Assembly: GCF_001969385.1 (NCBI RefSeq)
Contig: NZ_CP014796.1
Span: 3,427,501 to 3,491,500, forward strand
Direction: 5' to 3'
Length of the DNA: 64,000 nucleotides
Source of the DNA: Salipiger profundus
GTDB taxonomy: Bacteria > Pseudomonadota > Alphaproteobacteria > Rhodobacterales > Rhodobacteraceae
Of this stretch, positions 28,051 to 36,654 are shown one piece after another (within the stretch, counting starts at the first letter, position 1; every line of letters starts with the position of its first letter). The position numbers and the translations under genes are program-made. The notes beneath the pieces are model-generated. The model made no database searches, had not been told where the DNA came from, and saw only the letters and a program-made list of their open reading frames with translations.

Positions 28051-29180
28051 TCCGAGGCCTCCCTGACATAGGCGTAGAGCCGCGCGAGCGCGTCGCGTGC
28101 GGCAGCACGCTCGTCGGGGCCCAGCGTCTCGGCCTCCGCGTCCTGCACCAGCGCCTCGGCGGCAAGGCGCAACGCGCCGCCCCCCCGGTCGATGCGGTCG
28201 AGGTCGGTGTCGTCATACTGCGTGCCGAGCGCCTCGGTGCGCAGCTCGAAATGGGCGAACTCGGGGGCCGCCCGCGTCGCCGCAGCCTCGAGCTCTGCCT
28301 GGTCGGCCAGACCGGCCCATCCCGAAACAACGACTCGCAGCAGGATGTCGCGGCGCCCGCCGACGGGCAGCACCGCGTTCAGTGCTGCGGCGGCATCCTG
28401 CCTCGGGTGCAGGGTGAGCGGCACTTCGGTCCAGAGAAACTGGCCTACCTCGATCGTCTCGACCTGCGGCGGGCTGCCGGGGGCGTCGAGCGTCACGCAG
28501 AGGCAGCTTCCGCGCGTGCCGTGCTTGAACCGGTCCTGCTCGGGGCTGCCGGGATACTGCACGCGCGGCGACACCTCCATGCGCCCATGCCAGTCGCCCA
28601 GCGCGAGGTAGTCGAGCCGCGCGCTGCGATCTCGGTCCGGCGCGATCACCTCGCCGCTCTCGGTGAAATCGGTGATGCCGCCGTGGGCGAGGCCGATGCG
28701 CAGCTGGCCGTCTTCGCTTGCCATGCCCACAAGCGCCTCGGTCGGGTCGCTGCCGCCGGCGCGGTAGGCGACGGGGCAGGGCAGCAGCATGGCGCCATCG
28801 CCCATGAGACAGGGGGCGGCCTCGGTGACGGCCCGCACGTTGGGCGGGGCGGTGTCGCGGATCATCTCCCAGAGGGGTTCCGCATCGCGCAGGTTATCGT
28901 GGTTGCCGGGCAGCAGCCACCATGTCGCCTCCGGGGTCTCGCCCATCGCCGCCAGCGCCTGTCGGACGATCGAGGGCGAGGGCGTCGCCGTGTCGAAGGT
29001 GTCTCCTGCGAGCAGCACATGCGTCGCGCCCCTGTCCCGGGCGATCTCTCCCAGCCGGACGATTGCGCCGTGCCGGGCTTCCATCAGGCGTCCGCGGATG
29101 TTGCCGTCGGCCGCCTGCGGAATGCTGGCGAACTTCCGCCCGAGGTGCAGGTCGGAGGCATGCAGGAAGCGGAAGGTCAT
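28047..29180 (-). CDS. Mre11/SbcD-like metallophosphoesterase (YhaO type)
   Basis: A 377-residue calcineurin-like phosphoesterase. Metal motifs are in order: LHASDLHLGR, LLAGDTFDT, LPGNHDNL, AHGG and GDWHGR. This matches Mre11/SbcD/YhaO nucleases that act with the SMC-like ATPase encoded immediately downstream. The start at 29180 follows an AGGAG site. As first gene of the pair its promoter must lie in the atypical region upstream. Confidence 0.85.
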   Translation of the reverse strand: MTFRFLHASDLHLGRKFASIPQAADGNIRGRLMEARHGAIVRLGEIARDRGATHVLLAGDTFDTATPSPSIVRQALAAMGETPEATWWLLPGNHDNLRDAEPLWEMIRDTAPPNVRAVTEAAPCLMGDGAMLLPCPVAYRAGGSDPTEALVGMASEDGQLRIGLAHGGITDFTESGEVIAPDRDRSARLDYLALGDWHGRMEVSPRVQYPGSPEQDRFKHGTRGSCLCVTLDAPGSPPQVETIEVGQFLWTEVPLTLHPRQDAAAALNAVLPVGGRRDILLRVVVSGWAGLADQAELEAAATRAAPEFAHFELRTEALGTQYDDTDLDRIDRGGGALRLAAEALVQDAEAETLGPDERAAARDALARLYAYVREASE

Positions 29181-29939
29181 GCGGTCTCCTGTGAGGATTT
29201 CGGGCAATCGCCTGCCGGATGACGCTCGCATGGATGAGGGACGGAATTGGTCATGGGGCGGAGAGGTCCTTGCGAACTGGGTCTTGTGTCGAAGGACTTG
29301 ACCGTGAACATTTCCGGATTTCAAGCCCGCGTCTGCGCCGCGCTACGGGCCGCCACCTTGAGACGAGCATACCTCCCGCGCCGGTGGCCACGAAGCCGGA
29401 TAGTTTCGAAAGCGGCCGGTCTCGTGAGAACAGTCGCCGACGTTGCGCAGGGAGCGCAGGTGACCCGGGCGGGGCTTGCTGGAGGCTCCAATTCTCGAGT
29501 GGATCTGGAGCCACCCTGAGCGAGACCACGAACCTGTGCTTCCTTGGTCCATCGAAGAAGATTTTTTCGCCATGCTTCCCCGATCAGTGCCTCACCACTT
29601 TCTCTCTAGGTACGCATGGGCATCCGGCTTGGCGGCCAAATCCCCAGGCGACATGCCATCTTTGCGAGGGGGCCTGACGGCCTTGTTCGGTGAGAATGAT
29701 GAGGGGCAGGCCCATGGAGGCCGTCCGGGTCCGCCAGGCATTCGGTGAAGCCAGGCGCCGGACCGCGCTGCGGGAGCCAGTGTTTGCGAGATGATCCAAT
29801 ATGACTTCACCGCCTTCTGAAGAGCGGTTGTCCTCGGGCAGTCGACCGAGGCAGGGGAAACGAAAGATGCATATAATGGCGCATTGCTCGCTCGACCATG
29901 GTGCCGAGAGAGCCGGCAGACATCCGGAGTCGCGTACTG
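29181..29939. other. 759-bp region without a recognisable gene
   Basis: Open frames here lack homology I can recognise, good ribosome-binding sites or the strong GC3 bias of neighbours. Base composition looks less biased than the flanks, suggesting decayed or imported DNA. Only the promoter of the phosphoesterase operon is expected, at the left end. I see no RNA gene or tandem repeats. Confidence 0.5.
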
Positions 29940-30317
29940 TCAAAAGGCGACCAGCAAGGCTCCCATGATCGCCGTTGCCACTATCGCATAGCCTCCGTCG
30001 ATCGCTGTCAGCCCGAGGGGGCGCCCCTCTGCGAGATTTTGAACCCAGAGGAACGGGGCAATGAAAAACAGGCCGACCCCCATTCCGGCCACAAGCCCGA
30101 GCGGCAGGTTGGAGGTCAGACCCGAAACGAAGAAGATGTGGCGCAGAAAGCCGGCGATCAGGATCATTGCGCCAAGGGTCGCGACCAACAGGACAGCGCC
30201 CGTCCTGTTCGGTCGAGTGCCAGCCAAAGTCCTGCGACGTGGTCCGAACCAAGCATACCAAGCAAGCCCCGAAGCCCACGCGGCGACCCCCGCCAGTATC
30301 ACGTTCGCAAAACTCAT
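29940..30317 (-). CDS. DUF1761-family membrane protein
   Basis: A 125-residue protein with four hydrophobic segments. The N-terminal AWASGLAWYAWFGP and the late WVQNLAEGRPLGLTAIDGGY are characteristic of DUF1761 proteins, which have no known function. It is encoded just downstream of the SDR gene on the same strand (28 bp gap) and is probably cotranscribed. Confidence 0.75.
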   Translation of the reverse strand: MSFANVILAGVAAWASGLAWYAWFGPRRRTLAGTRPNRTGAVLLVATLGAMILIAGFLRHIFFVSGLTSNLPLGLVAGMGVGLFFIAPFLWVQNLAEGRPLGLTAIDGGYAIVATAIMGALLVAF

Positions 30318-30345
30318 CCCTGCCTCCTGTTCTGATCGGATGACA

Positions 30346-31194
30346 CTACTGGCCGTCGGGGAAATCTGCGCTCATGGTCAGGTCTTTCACCGCGTCGAAC
30401 TGGTCTTTCAACTCATCAAGGCGGCGCGACAGGGTGCCATGCGCATAGGAGCCGAGGGGCAGGCGTAGCGGCGGCCTCTCCCGCGCCGCAACCTGTCGCA
30501 AGATCGCGGCGGCGCGCGCTGGATCGCCTTTCTGGGTGCCGCTGTCCTCCTGCAGGATGCGGCGCAGGCGCCCGGCGGTGGGCGCGTAATCGTCGATTTC
30601 CGTCTGCGGTGTGCTGGCAGAGCGACCGGCCCAGTCGGTTCGGAAGCCGGAAGGTTCGACGATCGTGACCTTGATGCCAAGGGGCTCCACTTCCTTGTAA
30701 AGGCTTTCCGACAGCCCCTCGACTGCGAACTTGGTGGCGCAGTAATACCCCAAGGTCGGATGGGCGGTCATTCCGCCGATGGAGGAAAAGTTGAAGATAT
30801 GACCGGCCCGGCGCGCCCGCATCCCGGGCAGAACCCGGCGGGTCAGGGCAGCGAGGCCGAAGACGTTGACCTCGAACTGGCGGCGGATTTCGGCGTCCTC
30901 ACCTTCCTCGATGGCGGCGAAATAGCCGTAGCCTGCGTTGTTCACCAGCACGTCGATGCGGCCGAAATGCGCCTCGGCCTGTGCCACGGCGCTTTCGATC
31001 TGGTCGGGCTTCGTCACGTCCAGCTCCAGCGCGAGCGCGATCTGTTCATGCCCTTCGACTAGGTCGGCAATGCTGCCCGGGCGGCGGGCGGTGACGACCG
31101 TGCGGATGCCTTCGGCCAGAAGCTGTTTCACGATCTCCCGACCGAACCCGGTCGAGCAGCCCGTGACGAACCAGACGGGGGTCTCATTGCTCAT
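30346..31194 (-). CDS. Classical SDR-family oxidoreductase
   Basis: A 282-residue short-chain dehydrogenase/reductase. The cofactor motif is TGCSTGFG, followed by VLVNNAGYGYF, the active-site Ser in NFSSIGG and the catalytic YYCATK. The Arg following the second strand (VVTARRP) favours NADP. Substrate unknown. It lies next to two esterase genes in a catabolic-looking cassette and may process an alcohol or ketone released by them. Confidence 0.85.
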   Translation of the reverse strand: MSNETPVWFVTGCSTGFGREIVKQLLAEGIRTVVTARRPGSIADLVEGHEQIALALELDVTKPDQIESAVAQAEAHFGRIDVLVNNAGYGYFAAIEEGEDAEIRRQFEVNVFGLAALTRRVLPGMRARRAGHIFNFSSIGGMTAHPTLGYYCATKFAVEGLSESLYKEVEPLGIKVTIVEPSGFRTDWAGRSASTPQTEIDDYAPTAGRLRRILQEDSGTQKGDPARAAAILRQVAARERPPLRLPLGSYAHGTLSRRLDELKDQFDAVKDLTMSADFPDGQ

Positions 31195-31228
31195 TTGACG
31201 TCTCTCACTGATCATAAGGGGATGCGCG

Positions 31229-31257
31229 GCGGGCCGGGACGATGCGCCCCGGCCCGC
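31229..31257. terminator. Terminator-like hairpin after the carboxylesterase
   Basis: Perfect 10-bp arms GCGGGCCGGG and CCCGGCCCGC with a 9-nt loop lie 10 bp past the carboxylesterase stop and before the SDR start, suggesting the SDR-DUF1761 pair is a separate transcript. Confidence 0.6.
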
Positions 31258-31266
31258 TTTCAGGCC

Positions 31267-32940
31267 TTAATTGTCCAGCCCGGCCTGCGCCCAGAGAAGC
31301 CCGCGGAACAGGCTTTCGGCGCGCGGGTCGATGTAGGGCGCGACGGTGCTTTCCAGATCCAGGTGCATGGCCTGACGGGCCTCGGTGTCGTAGGCGGGCC
31401 AGTCGGGCAGGCCGGGAGCCGAGGGCACACCCGTCTTGGCAAACTGCACCCACGCCTCCGAGACAGTTTCGGCCAAGGCCGCCACCTCGTCTCCGCCACC
31501 CGTCATGATGACGCCCGCGTCGGTCGTGGCATTGTCGAAGACGAAGGGGATCTCGATCGTGTGCGGCGAGTAGAGCTTGCCATCCATGATCGGAGTCATC
31601 CAGTTGAAGCGGTAGGCATAGACCGGCGCATTGGCAGAGCGCGCCCGAACGTCGAGGACCTCGTTCGAGAGGGTGCCCATCATGTAGTCCGAGAACAGGC
31701 GGAACCAAAGTGCGGACGGCTCGTAGTCGGGGAAATCACGCCGGTAGGTCTCCAGCAGCCAGGGGCCGTTGTCCTCTCCGAACATGCCCATCACGCGGGT
31801 TTCCAGCCCGGCGGCGTCAAGGTTGTAGGCCGCCTCGTCCTGCAGCATGAACAGCGTGAACTCGGTGCCGGTGTGGCCGACCATCACCGGCACGTCGCTG
31901 CCAGCGGGGGCCGTGTCAGGGTCGTAGACATGACGGGTGATGAAGTCGCCGTCGATGACCGGCCAGAACCCCGAGGGGAAACCCGGCGCGCCGCTCATCA
32001 TGCCGCCAAGGTCCGCCTGCACGGCGCGCTCGGCCTCAAGCACCTGTTCCATGGTGACGTCGTTCAGGGCCTCGGGGGCCTCGGTGGATATACCGAGCGC
32101 ACCCAGCATCTTGCGCGCGATATCGTCGGCAGCCTCGGGCGTGTGGAAACGGGTCAGCGGGCCGCTTTGAACGATGGCGCGGTGGAACAGCCCCCTGGCC
32201 GATGGCACGCCCAGCAGCGTGTTCACCTTCCAGCCGCCGCCCGATTCCCCGAAGATCGTGACCGTGTCCGGATTGCCGCCGAACCCCGCGATGTTGCCTT
32301 GCACCCATTCCAGCGCGGCGACCATGTCCTTGACCGACAGGTTGTCGCTCTCGCCCCACTTGCCACCGAGGATGCGGCTGAAATCGGTCAGCCCGTGCGC
32401 CCCCAGCCGATGGTTGATCGTCACGACGACCACGTCGCCCCGGCTGGCCAGGTTGGTGCCATCGTAGATCGCGCAGGAGCCGGAGCCGCTTTGCCAGCCG
32501 CCACCGTGCAGCCAGACCATGACCGGCAGGCCCTCGGCGTCCTCGGGCGCCCAGATGTTCAGCGCTAGGCAGTCGTCCCCGGCCTCGACATAGTCGGGCG
32601 GGGCGAAGGCGGGGGTGACCGGGGTGCCGTCGACCGGTTCCGGGCCTTGCGGGGCGGTATCGGCGTGGCGGTCAGCGACATAGGGGTCGGTCCATGGCGC
32701 GACAGGTTGCGGCGGAAGAAAGCGGTTCTCTCCCGCGATGGACTGCGCGTAGGGAATGCCGAGGAAGCGGGCAACGCCGTTTTCGGCGACGCCCTGCACC
32801 GCGCCGCTGACGGTATCGACCAACGGAGCCGCGGATTGCGCGCGCAGCCGGATCGGCAGGGCGGCCAGGGTCAGAGCAGCGCCGGTGCCGGCAAGCATCG
32901 CACGGCGGCTGGGACGGAAATCGGAAGTCACGGGTTTCAT
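31267..32940 (-). CDS. Type-B carboxylesterase, Tat-exported
   Basis: A 557-residue alpha/beta hydrolase of the carboxylesterase type B family. The N-terminus has a Tat-like signal (FRPSRRAMLAGTGAALTLAA). Oxyanion motif MVWLHGGGWQSG, nucleophile GESGGG (usual GESAGG), and the His motif SPHTIEIPFVF are visible; the acidic triad member is probably in GHTGTEFTLF. An AAGGAG site precedes the ATG at 32940. It shares strand and context with the tannase-like esterase, so the two may attack esters in the periplasm. Confidence 0.88.
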   Translation of the reverse strand: MKPVTSDFRPSRRAMLAGTGAALTLAALPIRLRAQSAAPLVDTVSGAVQGVAENGVARFLGIPYAQSIAGENRFLPPQPVAPWTDPYVADRHADTAPQGPEPVDGTPVTPAFAPPDYVEAGDDCLALNIWAPEDAEGLPVMVWLHGGGWQSGSGSCAIYDGTNLASRGDVVVVTINHRLGAHGLTDFSRILGGKWGESDNLSVKDMVAALEWVQGNIAGFGGNPDTVTIFGESGGGWKVNTLLGVPSARGLFHRAIVQSGPLTRFHTPEAADDIARKMLGALGISTEAPEALNDVTMEQVLEAERAVQADLGGMMSGAPGFPSGFWPVIDGDFITRHVYDPDTAPAGSDVPVMVGHTGTEFTLFMLQDEAAYNLDAAGLETRVMGMFGEDNGPWLLETYRRDFPDYEPSALWFRLFSDYMMGTLSNEVLDVRARSANAPVYAYRFNWMTPIMDGKLYSPHTIEIPFVFDNATTDAGVIMTGGGDEVAALAETVSEAWVQFAKTGVPSAPGLPDWPAYDTEARQAMHLDLESTVAPYIDPRAESLFRGLLWAQAGLDN

Positions 32941-32991
32941 GATTGTCTCCTTCGTCGCGGCCGGTCGTGCCGGTCTGCTCGGGTGAAAGGT

Positions 32992-33013
32992 CCGCCGCCC
33001 TGCCGGGCGGCGG
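32992..33013. terminator. Hairpin between the two esterase genes
   Basis: Perfect 9-bp arms CCGCCGCCC and GGGCGGCGG with a TGCC loop lie just past the tannase-like stop. No T-run; probably an intercistronic attenuator or mRNA stabiliser. Confidence 0.5.
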
Positions 33014-33019
33014 CAGGTG

Positions 33020-34582
33020 TCAGCGGGCGGGCGTGACGCAGGCGAAGCTGTCGATCGACGCCGCGTCGCCGCCCGTGTATTCGGCCGTGGCCGGGTAGGC
33101 GCAGACCGGCATCTCGCGGCCCGGCATGGAGGGGGCAGAAGCCGGCATCTGTTCCGGCGCTTCGCCGCTCTCATGCCAGTCTTCCAGCAGGGTCAGCGGA
33201 TCGAAATCCTCGAAGGCGGGTCCGCCGCCGCAATGTGTCATGCCGGGCACCACGAAGAGCCGGGCGAAATCATCGCCGGTGTCCTCGGTCGCTTCGTCAT
33301 ACCAGCGGGTGATGTCACGGGCCGAGAAGATCGGATCGGCGGCGCCCTGGAAGATCACCATCTTCCCGCCGCGCGCGGCATAGGTCGTCAGGAATGTCTC
33401 ATCCGCGTCGAAGTAGCCGCCGACGTCCGCCACGGCGCGCGCCAGGTCGCCGAAGTCGGGATCGGCAGGCACCTGTTGCGGGGGCGTCATGAAGACGGCG
33501 CCGGTCGACGGCACGCTCAGCGTCTGGTGCATCGCGGGTCGCTCGGCGGTGCCCAGCTTCCACGCACGCCAGCCGTCCGAGCCGATCCCCGGATCCCAGG
33601 GCCAGCCGGTATAGACCGGGTCGCCCGCGCTATCTTTTGCACCGCCCATGATGGCCAGCAGCGCGTCCAGCTTGTTATCCGGCAGCTGCCCACGCAGCGC
33701 CTGCGCGTCGAAGTCGCACTGGCCGTAGGCGGCGACCACCCCGTCCTCCAGCCCGTCCAGCGCATCGCACCGGGCCAGCACCTCGTCGGAAACGAGGTTC
33801 AGATCCTCGGGCGTCAGGGCGGCATGAAGCTGTCCTTCGGGGGCGATCGGCATCAGCTGTTCGACATCCCAGACGGCGCCGACCGCGGCCCGCGACAGGT
33901 GAAAGCCGGGGTTGCCCACGACCACGCCGTCGAACTCCAGCGGGAAACGCTGCGCGGCCATCATCGCCTCGCGGCCGCCGTTGGAACAGCCCATGAAATA
34001 CGACTGATCGGGCGCGCCCTCGTAATAGGCCCGGATCAGCGACTTTGCCGTGCCGGTCACCTTGCCGATGGAGGCATAGGCCAGGTCCAGCCGCGCCTGC
34101 TGGTCGGCGGTGAAGTCGAGGTTCATGCCGTTGTGGCCGCCGTCCATGCTGACCACGGCGTATCCCCGCGCCAGCGCCGGTGTCGCTGTCGATCCGGTCG
34201 AGGGGATGGCTCCGATGGCCGGCGCAATGAAACCGTCGGTGCCGCCACCGCCCTGGAACAGGAACCGGCCGTTCCAGTCCTCGGGCATCCGCAGCTGGAA
34301 GCGGATGCCATACTGGTTGCCGTCCGCACCGGTACGGTCCTCGATCTTGCCCTCTACCAGGCAATGCGCGCCGACCTCGACCGGGCGGGGCGAGCCGCCG
34401 GTCATGGCGCTCATCGGATCGGGCGGCAGGGTGCCGCTGCCTTGCGGGCTCGCGGTGCGGATTTGGGTCGACGGCAGGTCAATCCCGGAGAGGGCTGCGC
34501 AGGCATCATCCGACTGGGCAAGGGCCGGGCCGGCCAAGGCCGTCGTGCCGAGCAGGGCAAGGGTTTGTAGATGGGTCTTCAT
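33020..34582 (-). CDS. Tannase/feruloyl esterase family protein
   Basis: A 520-residue secreted esterase with a Sec signal (MKTHLQTLALLGTTALAGPALAQ, cited as ending at GPALAQ). The tannase-family nucleophile motif is FMGCSNGGREA (Ser in GCSNGG), and the C-terminal VVPGMTHCGGGPAFEDFD carries the catalytic His. Cys residues in C-SNG and the THC segment fit the conserved disulfide. Family members cleave galloyl, feruloyl or phthalate-type esters. It is transcribed divergently from the TetR gene. Confidence 0.85.
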   Translation of the reverse strand: MKTHLQTLALLGTTALAGPALAQSDDACAALSGIDLPSTQIRTASPQGSGTLPPDPMSAMTGGSPRPVEVGAHCLVEGKIEDRTGADGNQYGIRFQLRMPEDWNGRFLFQGGGGTDGFIAPAIGAIPSTGSTATPALARGYAVVSMDGGHNGMNLDFTADQQARLDLAYASIGKVTGTAKSLIRAYYEGAPDQSYFMGCSNGGREAMMAAQRFPLEFDGVVVGNPGFHLSRAAVGAVWDVEQLMPIAPEGQLHAALTPEDLNLVSDEVLARCDALDGLEDGVVAAYGQCDFDAQALRGQLPDNKLDALLAIMGGAKDSAGDPVYTGWPWDPGIGSDGWRAWKLGTAERPAMHQTLSVPSTGAVFMTPPQQVPADPDFGDLARAVADVGGYFDADETFLTTYAARGGKMVIFQGAADPIFSARDITRWYDEATEDTGDDFARLFVVPGMTHCGGGPAFEDFDPLTLLEDWHESGEAPEQMPASAPSMPGREMPVCAYPATAEYTGGDAASIDSFACVTPAR

Positions 34583-34816
34583 GGCGTTTTCCGTCTTGGT
34601 CTTTTTTCCGGTGTCAGGCGTAGGTACCGCCGGTACGGTCTTCCGAGATTTTCCAGAGAGCGGCGGTGATCAGCACGTGCCTGCCGGTCTGATCCGGGAC
34701 GTTTCGTTCGGTCCAATTGACTGCCATGGTTTCGCGCCCCCTCGCGCCACATCCGTCAGTGCCTTAGCATTTTCCACCAAGACGTGCATATAAATGACTT
34801 GCGGTCAAATAAGTGG

Positions 34817-34829
34817 TGACCGGCGGTCA
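34817..34829. promoter_or_regulatory. Candidate TetR operator
   Basis: The palindrome TGACCGGCGGTCA (5-bp arms, 3-bp centre) lies in the 287-bp divergent gap between the tannase and TetR genes, 41 bp before the TetR start. The 7-mer GCGGTCA also occurs at 34801-34807, 22 bp upstream of the copy inside the palindrome. Symmetry and position are seen; binding by the TetR protein is inferred. Confidence 0.45.
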
Positions 34830-34869
34830 GCTATCAAGAGCGGACATCGGATCAAGGAAGGAAATCGAC

Positions 34870-35517
34870 ATGGTCCTGCCGAAAAACAGGCAACGTGCGC
34901 GGTCGGACAGCGAGAAAGAGGCGCGGCGCGATGCGATCCTCAAGGCGGCGCAGCGCCTGATTGGCAGGGTCGGGATCGACGGCATGACGATGAACGCCCT
35001 TGCGGCCGAGGCCGGGGTGTCCAAGGGCACGCTCTACATCTACTTCAGCAGCAAGGAAGAACTGCTGCTCGCACTCTTCGTCGATGCGATGGCGCAGGTT
35101 GTCGCGATCATCGAAGCAGAGGCGAATGCCGACACGTTGATCGAGGTCATGGGCCGCGCGCCGACCGAAGCTCCGCTGTTCGTGCCGCTTCTGGCCCGGC
35201 TGGTGGCGGTGATCGAAGCCAATGTGCCGGACAATTCGCTCTTTGCGGAGAAGCGGAAGATGCGTGACATGGGTCAGCGCGTCGCCACCGTCATCGCGCA
35301 GGTGACCGGGGCGCCGGAGCACAAGGCGCGCGAGGCCAGCATGGCGCTCATGCTGACGATGCAGGGGGCGGCGCAGTTCGACATCTCCGCGCGGCGGGAT
35401 CTTTCGTCGGTGCCGGAAGACATGCGCCCCATGTTCGAAGGCCAGTCTTTCTGCAAATCCTTCCCCGCGGCCGCTCGGTTGATCCTGTCGGGGGTCACGT
35501 CGGATGGCCGGGCCTGA
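34870..35517 (+). CDS. TetR/AcrR-family transcriptional regulator
   Basis: A 215-residue regulator. The N-terminal helix-turn-helix covers about residues 18-65 (ILKAAQRLIGRVGIDGMTMN, then AGVSKGTLYIYFSSKEEL). The C-terminal ligand domain ends with a segment rich in hydrophobics. The ATG at 34870 follows AAGGAAGG. Its divergent position makes the esterase cassette the likely target, with an ester or its acid as inducer. Confidence 0.88.
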   Translation: MVLPKNRQRARSDSEKEARRDAILKAAQRLIGRVGIDGMTMNALAAEAGVSKGTLYIYFSSKEELLLALFVDAMAQVVAIIEAEANADTLIEVMGRAPTEAPLFVPLLARLVAVIEANVPDNSLFAEKRKMRDMGQRVATVIAQVTGAPEHKAREASMALMLTMQGAAQFDISARRDLSSVPEDMRPMFEGQSFCKSFPAAARLILSGVTSDGRA

Positions 35518-35522
35518 GGAAC

Positions 35523-36404
35523 TCAGACCGTCGCGCTGTCTCCGATGAGGCGTTTCAGGTCCTTGGATGGGGCCAAGCCAAACATGCGGGCGTATTCGCG
35601 GCTGAACTGCGAGGGGCTCTCGTAGCCGACAGCAAAGGCTGCACGGGCAATCTCCGTTCCTGAGATGATTGCGCGCCGGGCGGCCTGAAGACGCAGGGCC
35701 TTCTGGTATTGCAGGGGGCTCATTCCTGTGGCGGCGCGGAAATGGCGGTGGAAGGACGCGATGCTCATCCCGGCGCAATTGGCCATGTCCTGCACCGGAA
35801 CGCTTTCGTCGAGATGGGTGCGGATCCAGGTCAGCGCCCGGCGTACCTGCGTGAGCTTGGGGTCCGACGCGACGATCTGGTGCAGGGCGGCGGCCTGCGG
35901 CCCCCGTAGAAGCCTATAGAGCAGTTCGCGCTGGATCAGCGGACCCAGAACCGCGGCGTCCTCGGGGGCATCTTTCAGGGCAAGAAGGCGCGCGCAGACC
36001 TCGGTAAGACCATCGGCGATCGGACCGAAGGCATAGCATTTGCCCCGTTCGGCCGTGACCTGGGGCGCATCGGCCAGTAGTTCGGCCAGGGCATCACGCC
36101 GAAGGGCGACGCGGATGGCGAGGTAGGGCGCATCAAGGCTGGCCCGGGTGACCCGGCCCGTCACAGGCAGGTCGATGGACCCGACGAAGCAGGTGCCCGG
36201 CGCATAGTCCAGAATGGCCTGCCCGATGGTGACCTCCATTTCGCCCTGCAACACGATCACGGCCATCGGCTCATAGAACATGGCCATTCGGGTGTCTGTC
36301 GATCTGGCTGACAAAAGGGTCACGCCATCCAGAAGGTCGACCGCATCCTTCTGTGCGACGATCCCGGCTGCGCGCGCGGCCAGTGCGGAGATGTCTTCGG
36401 GCAA
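35523..36404 (-). CDS. AraC-family transcriptional regulator
   Basis: The N-terminal AraC_N cupin-like domain contains MAMFYEPMAVIVLQGEMEVTIG (cited as FYEPMAVIVLQGE). The C-terminal double helix-turn-helix has NCAGMSIASFHRHFRAATG and VGYESPSQFSREYARMFG. The frame is open to an ATG at 36491, but no ribosome-binding site precedes that codon and the extra residues look non-coding; TTG 36404 has GGAGG 5 bases before it, so I prefer it (293 residues). It is divergent from the Gfo/Idh oxidoreductase, its probable target. Confidence 0.8.
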   Translation of the reverse strand: MPEDISALAARAAGIVAQKDAVDLLDGVTLLSARSTDTRMAMFYEPMAVIVLQGEMEVTIGQAILDYAPGTCFVGSIDLPVTGRVTRASLDAPYLAIRVALRRDALAELLADAPQVTAERGKCYAFGPIADGLTEVCARLLALKDAPEDAAVLGPLIQRELLYRLLRGPQAAALHQIVASDPKLTQVRRALTWIRTHLDESVPVQDMANCAGMSIASFHRHFRAATGMSPLQYQKALRLQAARRAIISGTEIARAAFAVGYESPSQFSREYARMFGLAPSKDLKRLIGDSATV

Positions 36405-36473
36405 GTGGGCCTCCAGCCGGTTTGATCGGATCAGGCAAGTATCCGAGAGAATGCATGATGGCGCCCCAAGATC

Positions 36474-36525
36474 GTATGCATACCTTCCCATTGCAAGACA
36501 GGGTGTTGCGCTTGCTTGTCACAAG
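36474..36525. promoter_or_regulatory. Palindromes in the AraC/oxidoreductase divergent region
   Basis: GTATGCATAC at 36474-36483 is a perfect 10-bp palindrome and CTTGTCACAAG at 36515-36525 has perfect 5-bp arms. Both lie between the divergent AraC and Gfo/Idh genes. They are candidate regulator sites only; AraC proteins usually prefer direct repeats. Confidence 0.25.
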
Positions 36526-36654
36526 ATGGCGCGCGCGGACCTTCGGGGCGTGATCGAAGCCGGGATGTCCAGATCGGGCAGGCGCACCCTGTCACACCTG
36601 ACACCAAAGACCCTGCGCGGGCGCGCCCCGCAGGCAAGACATGGAGATCATATC

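Noticed and set aside
25567..28071. 834-residue plus-strand open frame
   Set aside because: It is the mirror of the Rad50-like gene, whose ATPase motifs and coiled coils are convincing.
29584..30279. 231-residue minus-strand frame in the gene-poor region
   Set aside because: It overlaps DUF1761 in another frame, has no ribosome-binding site and has no recognisable motif.
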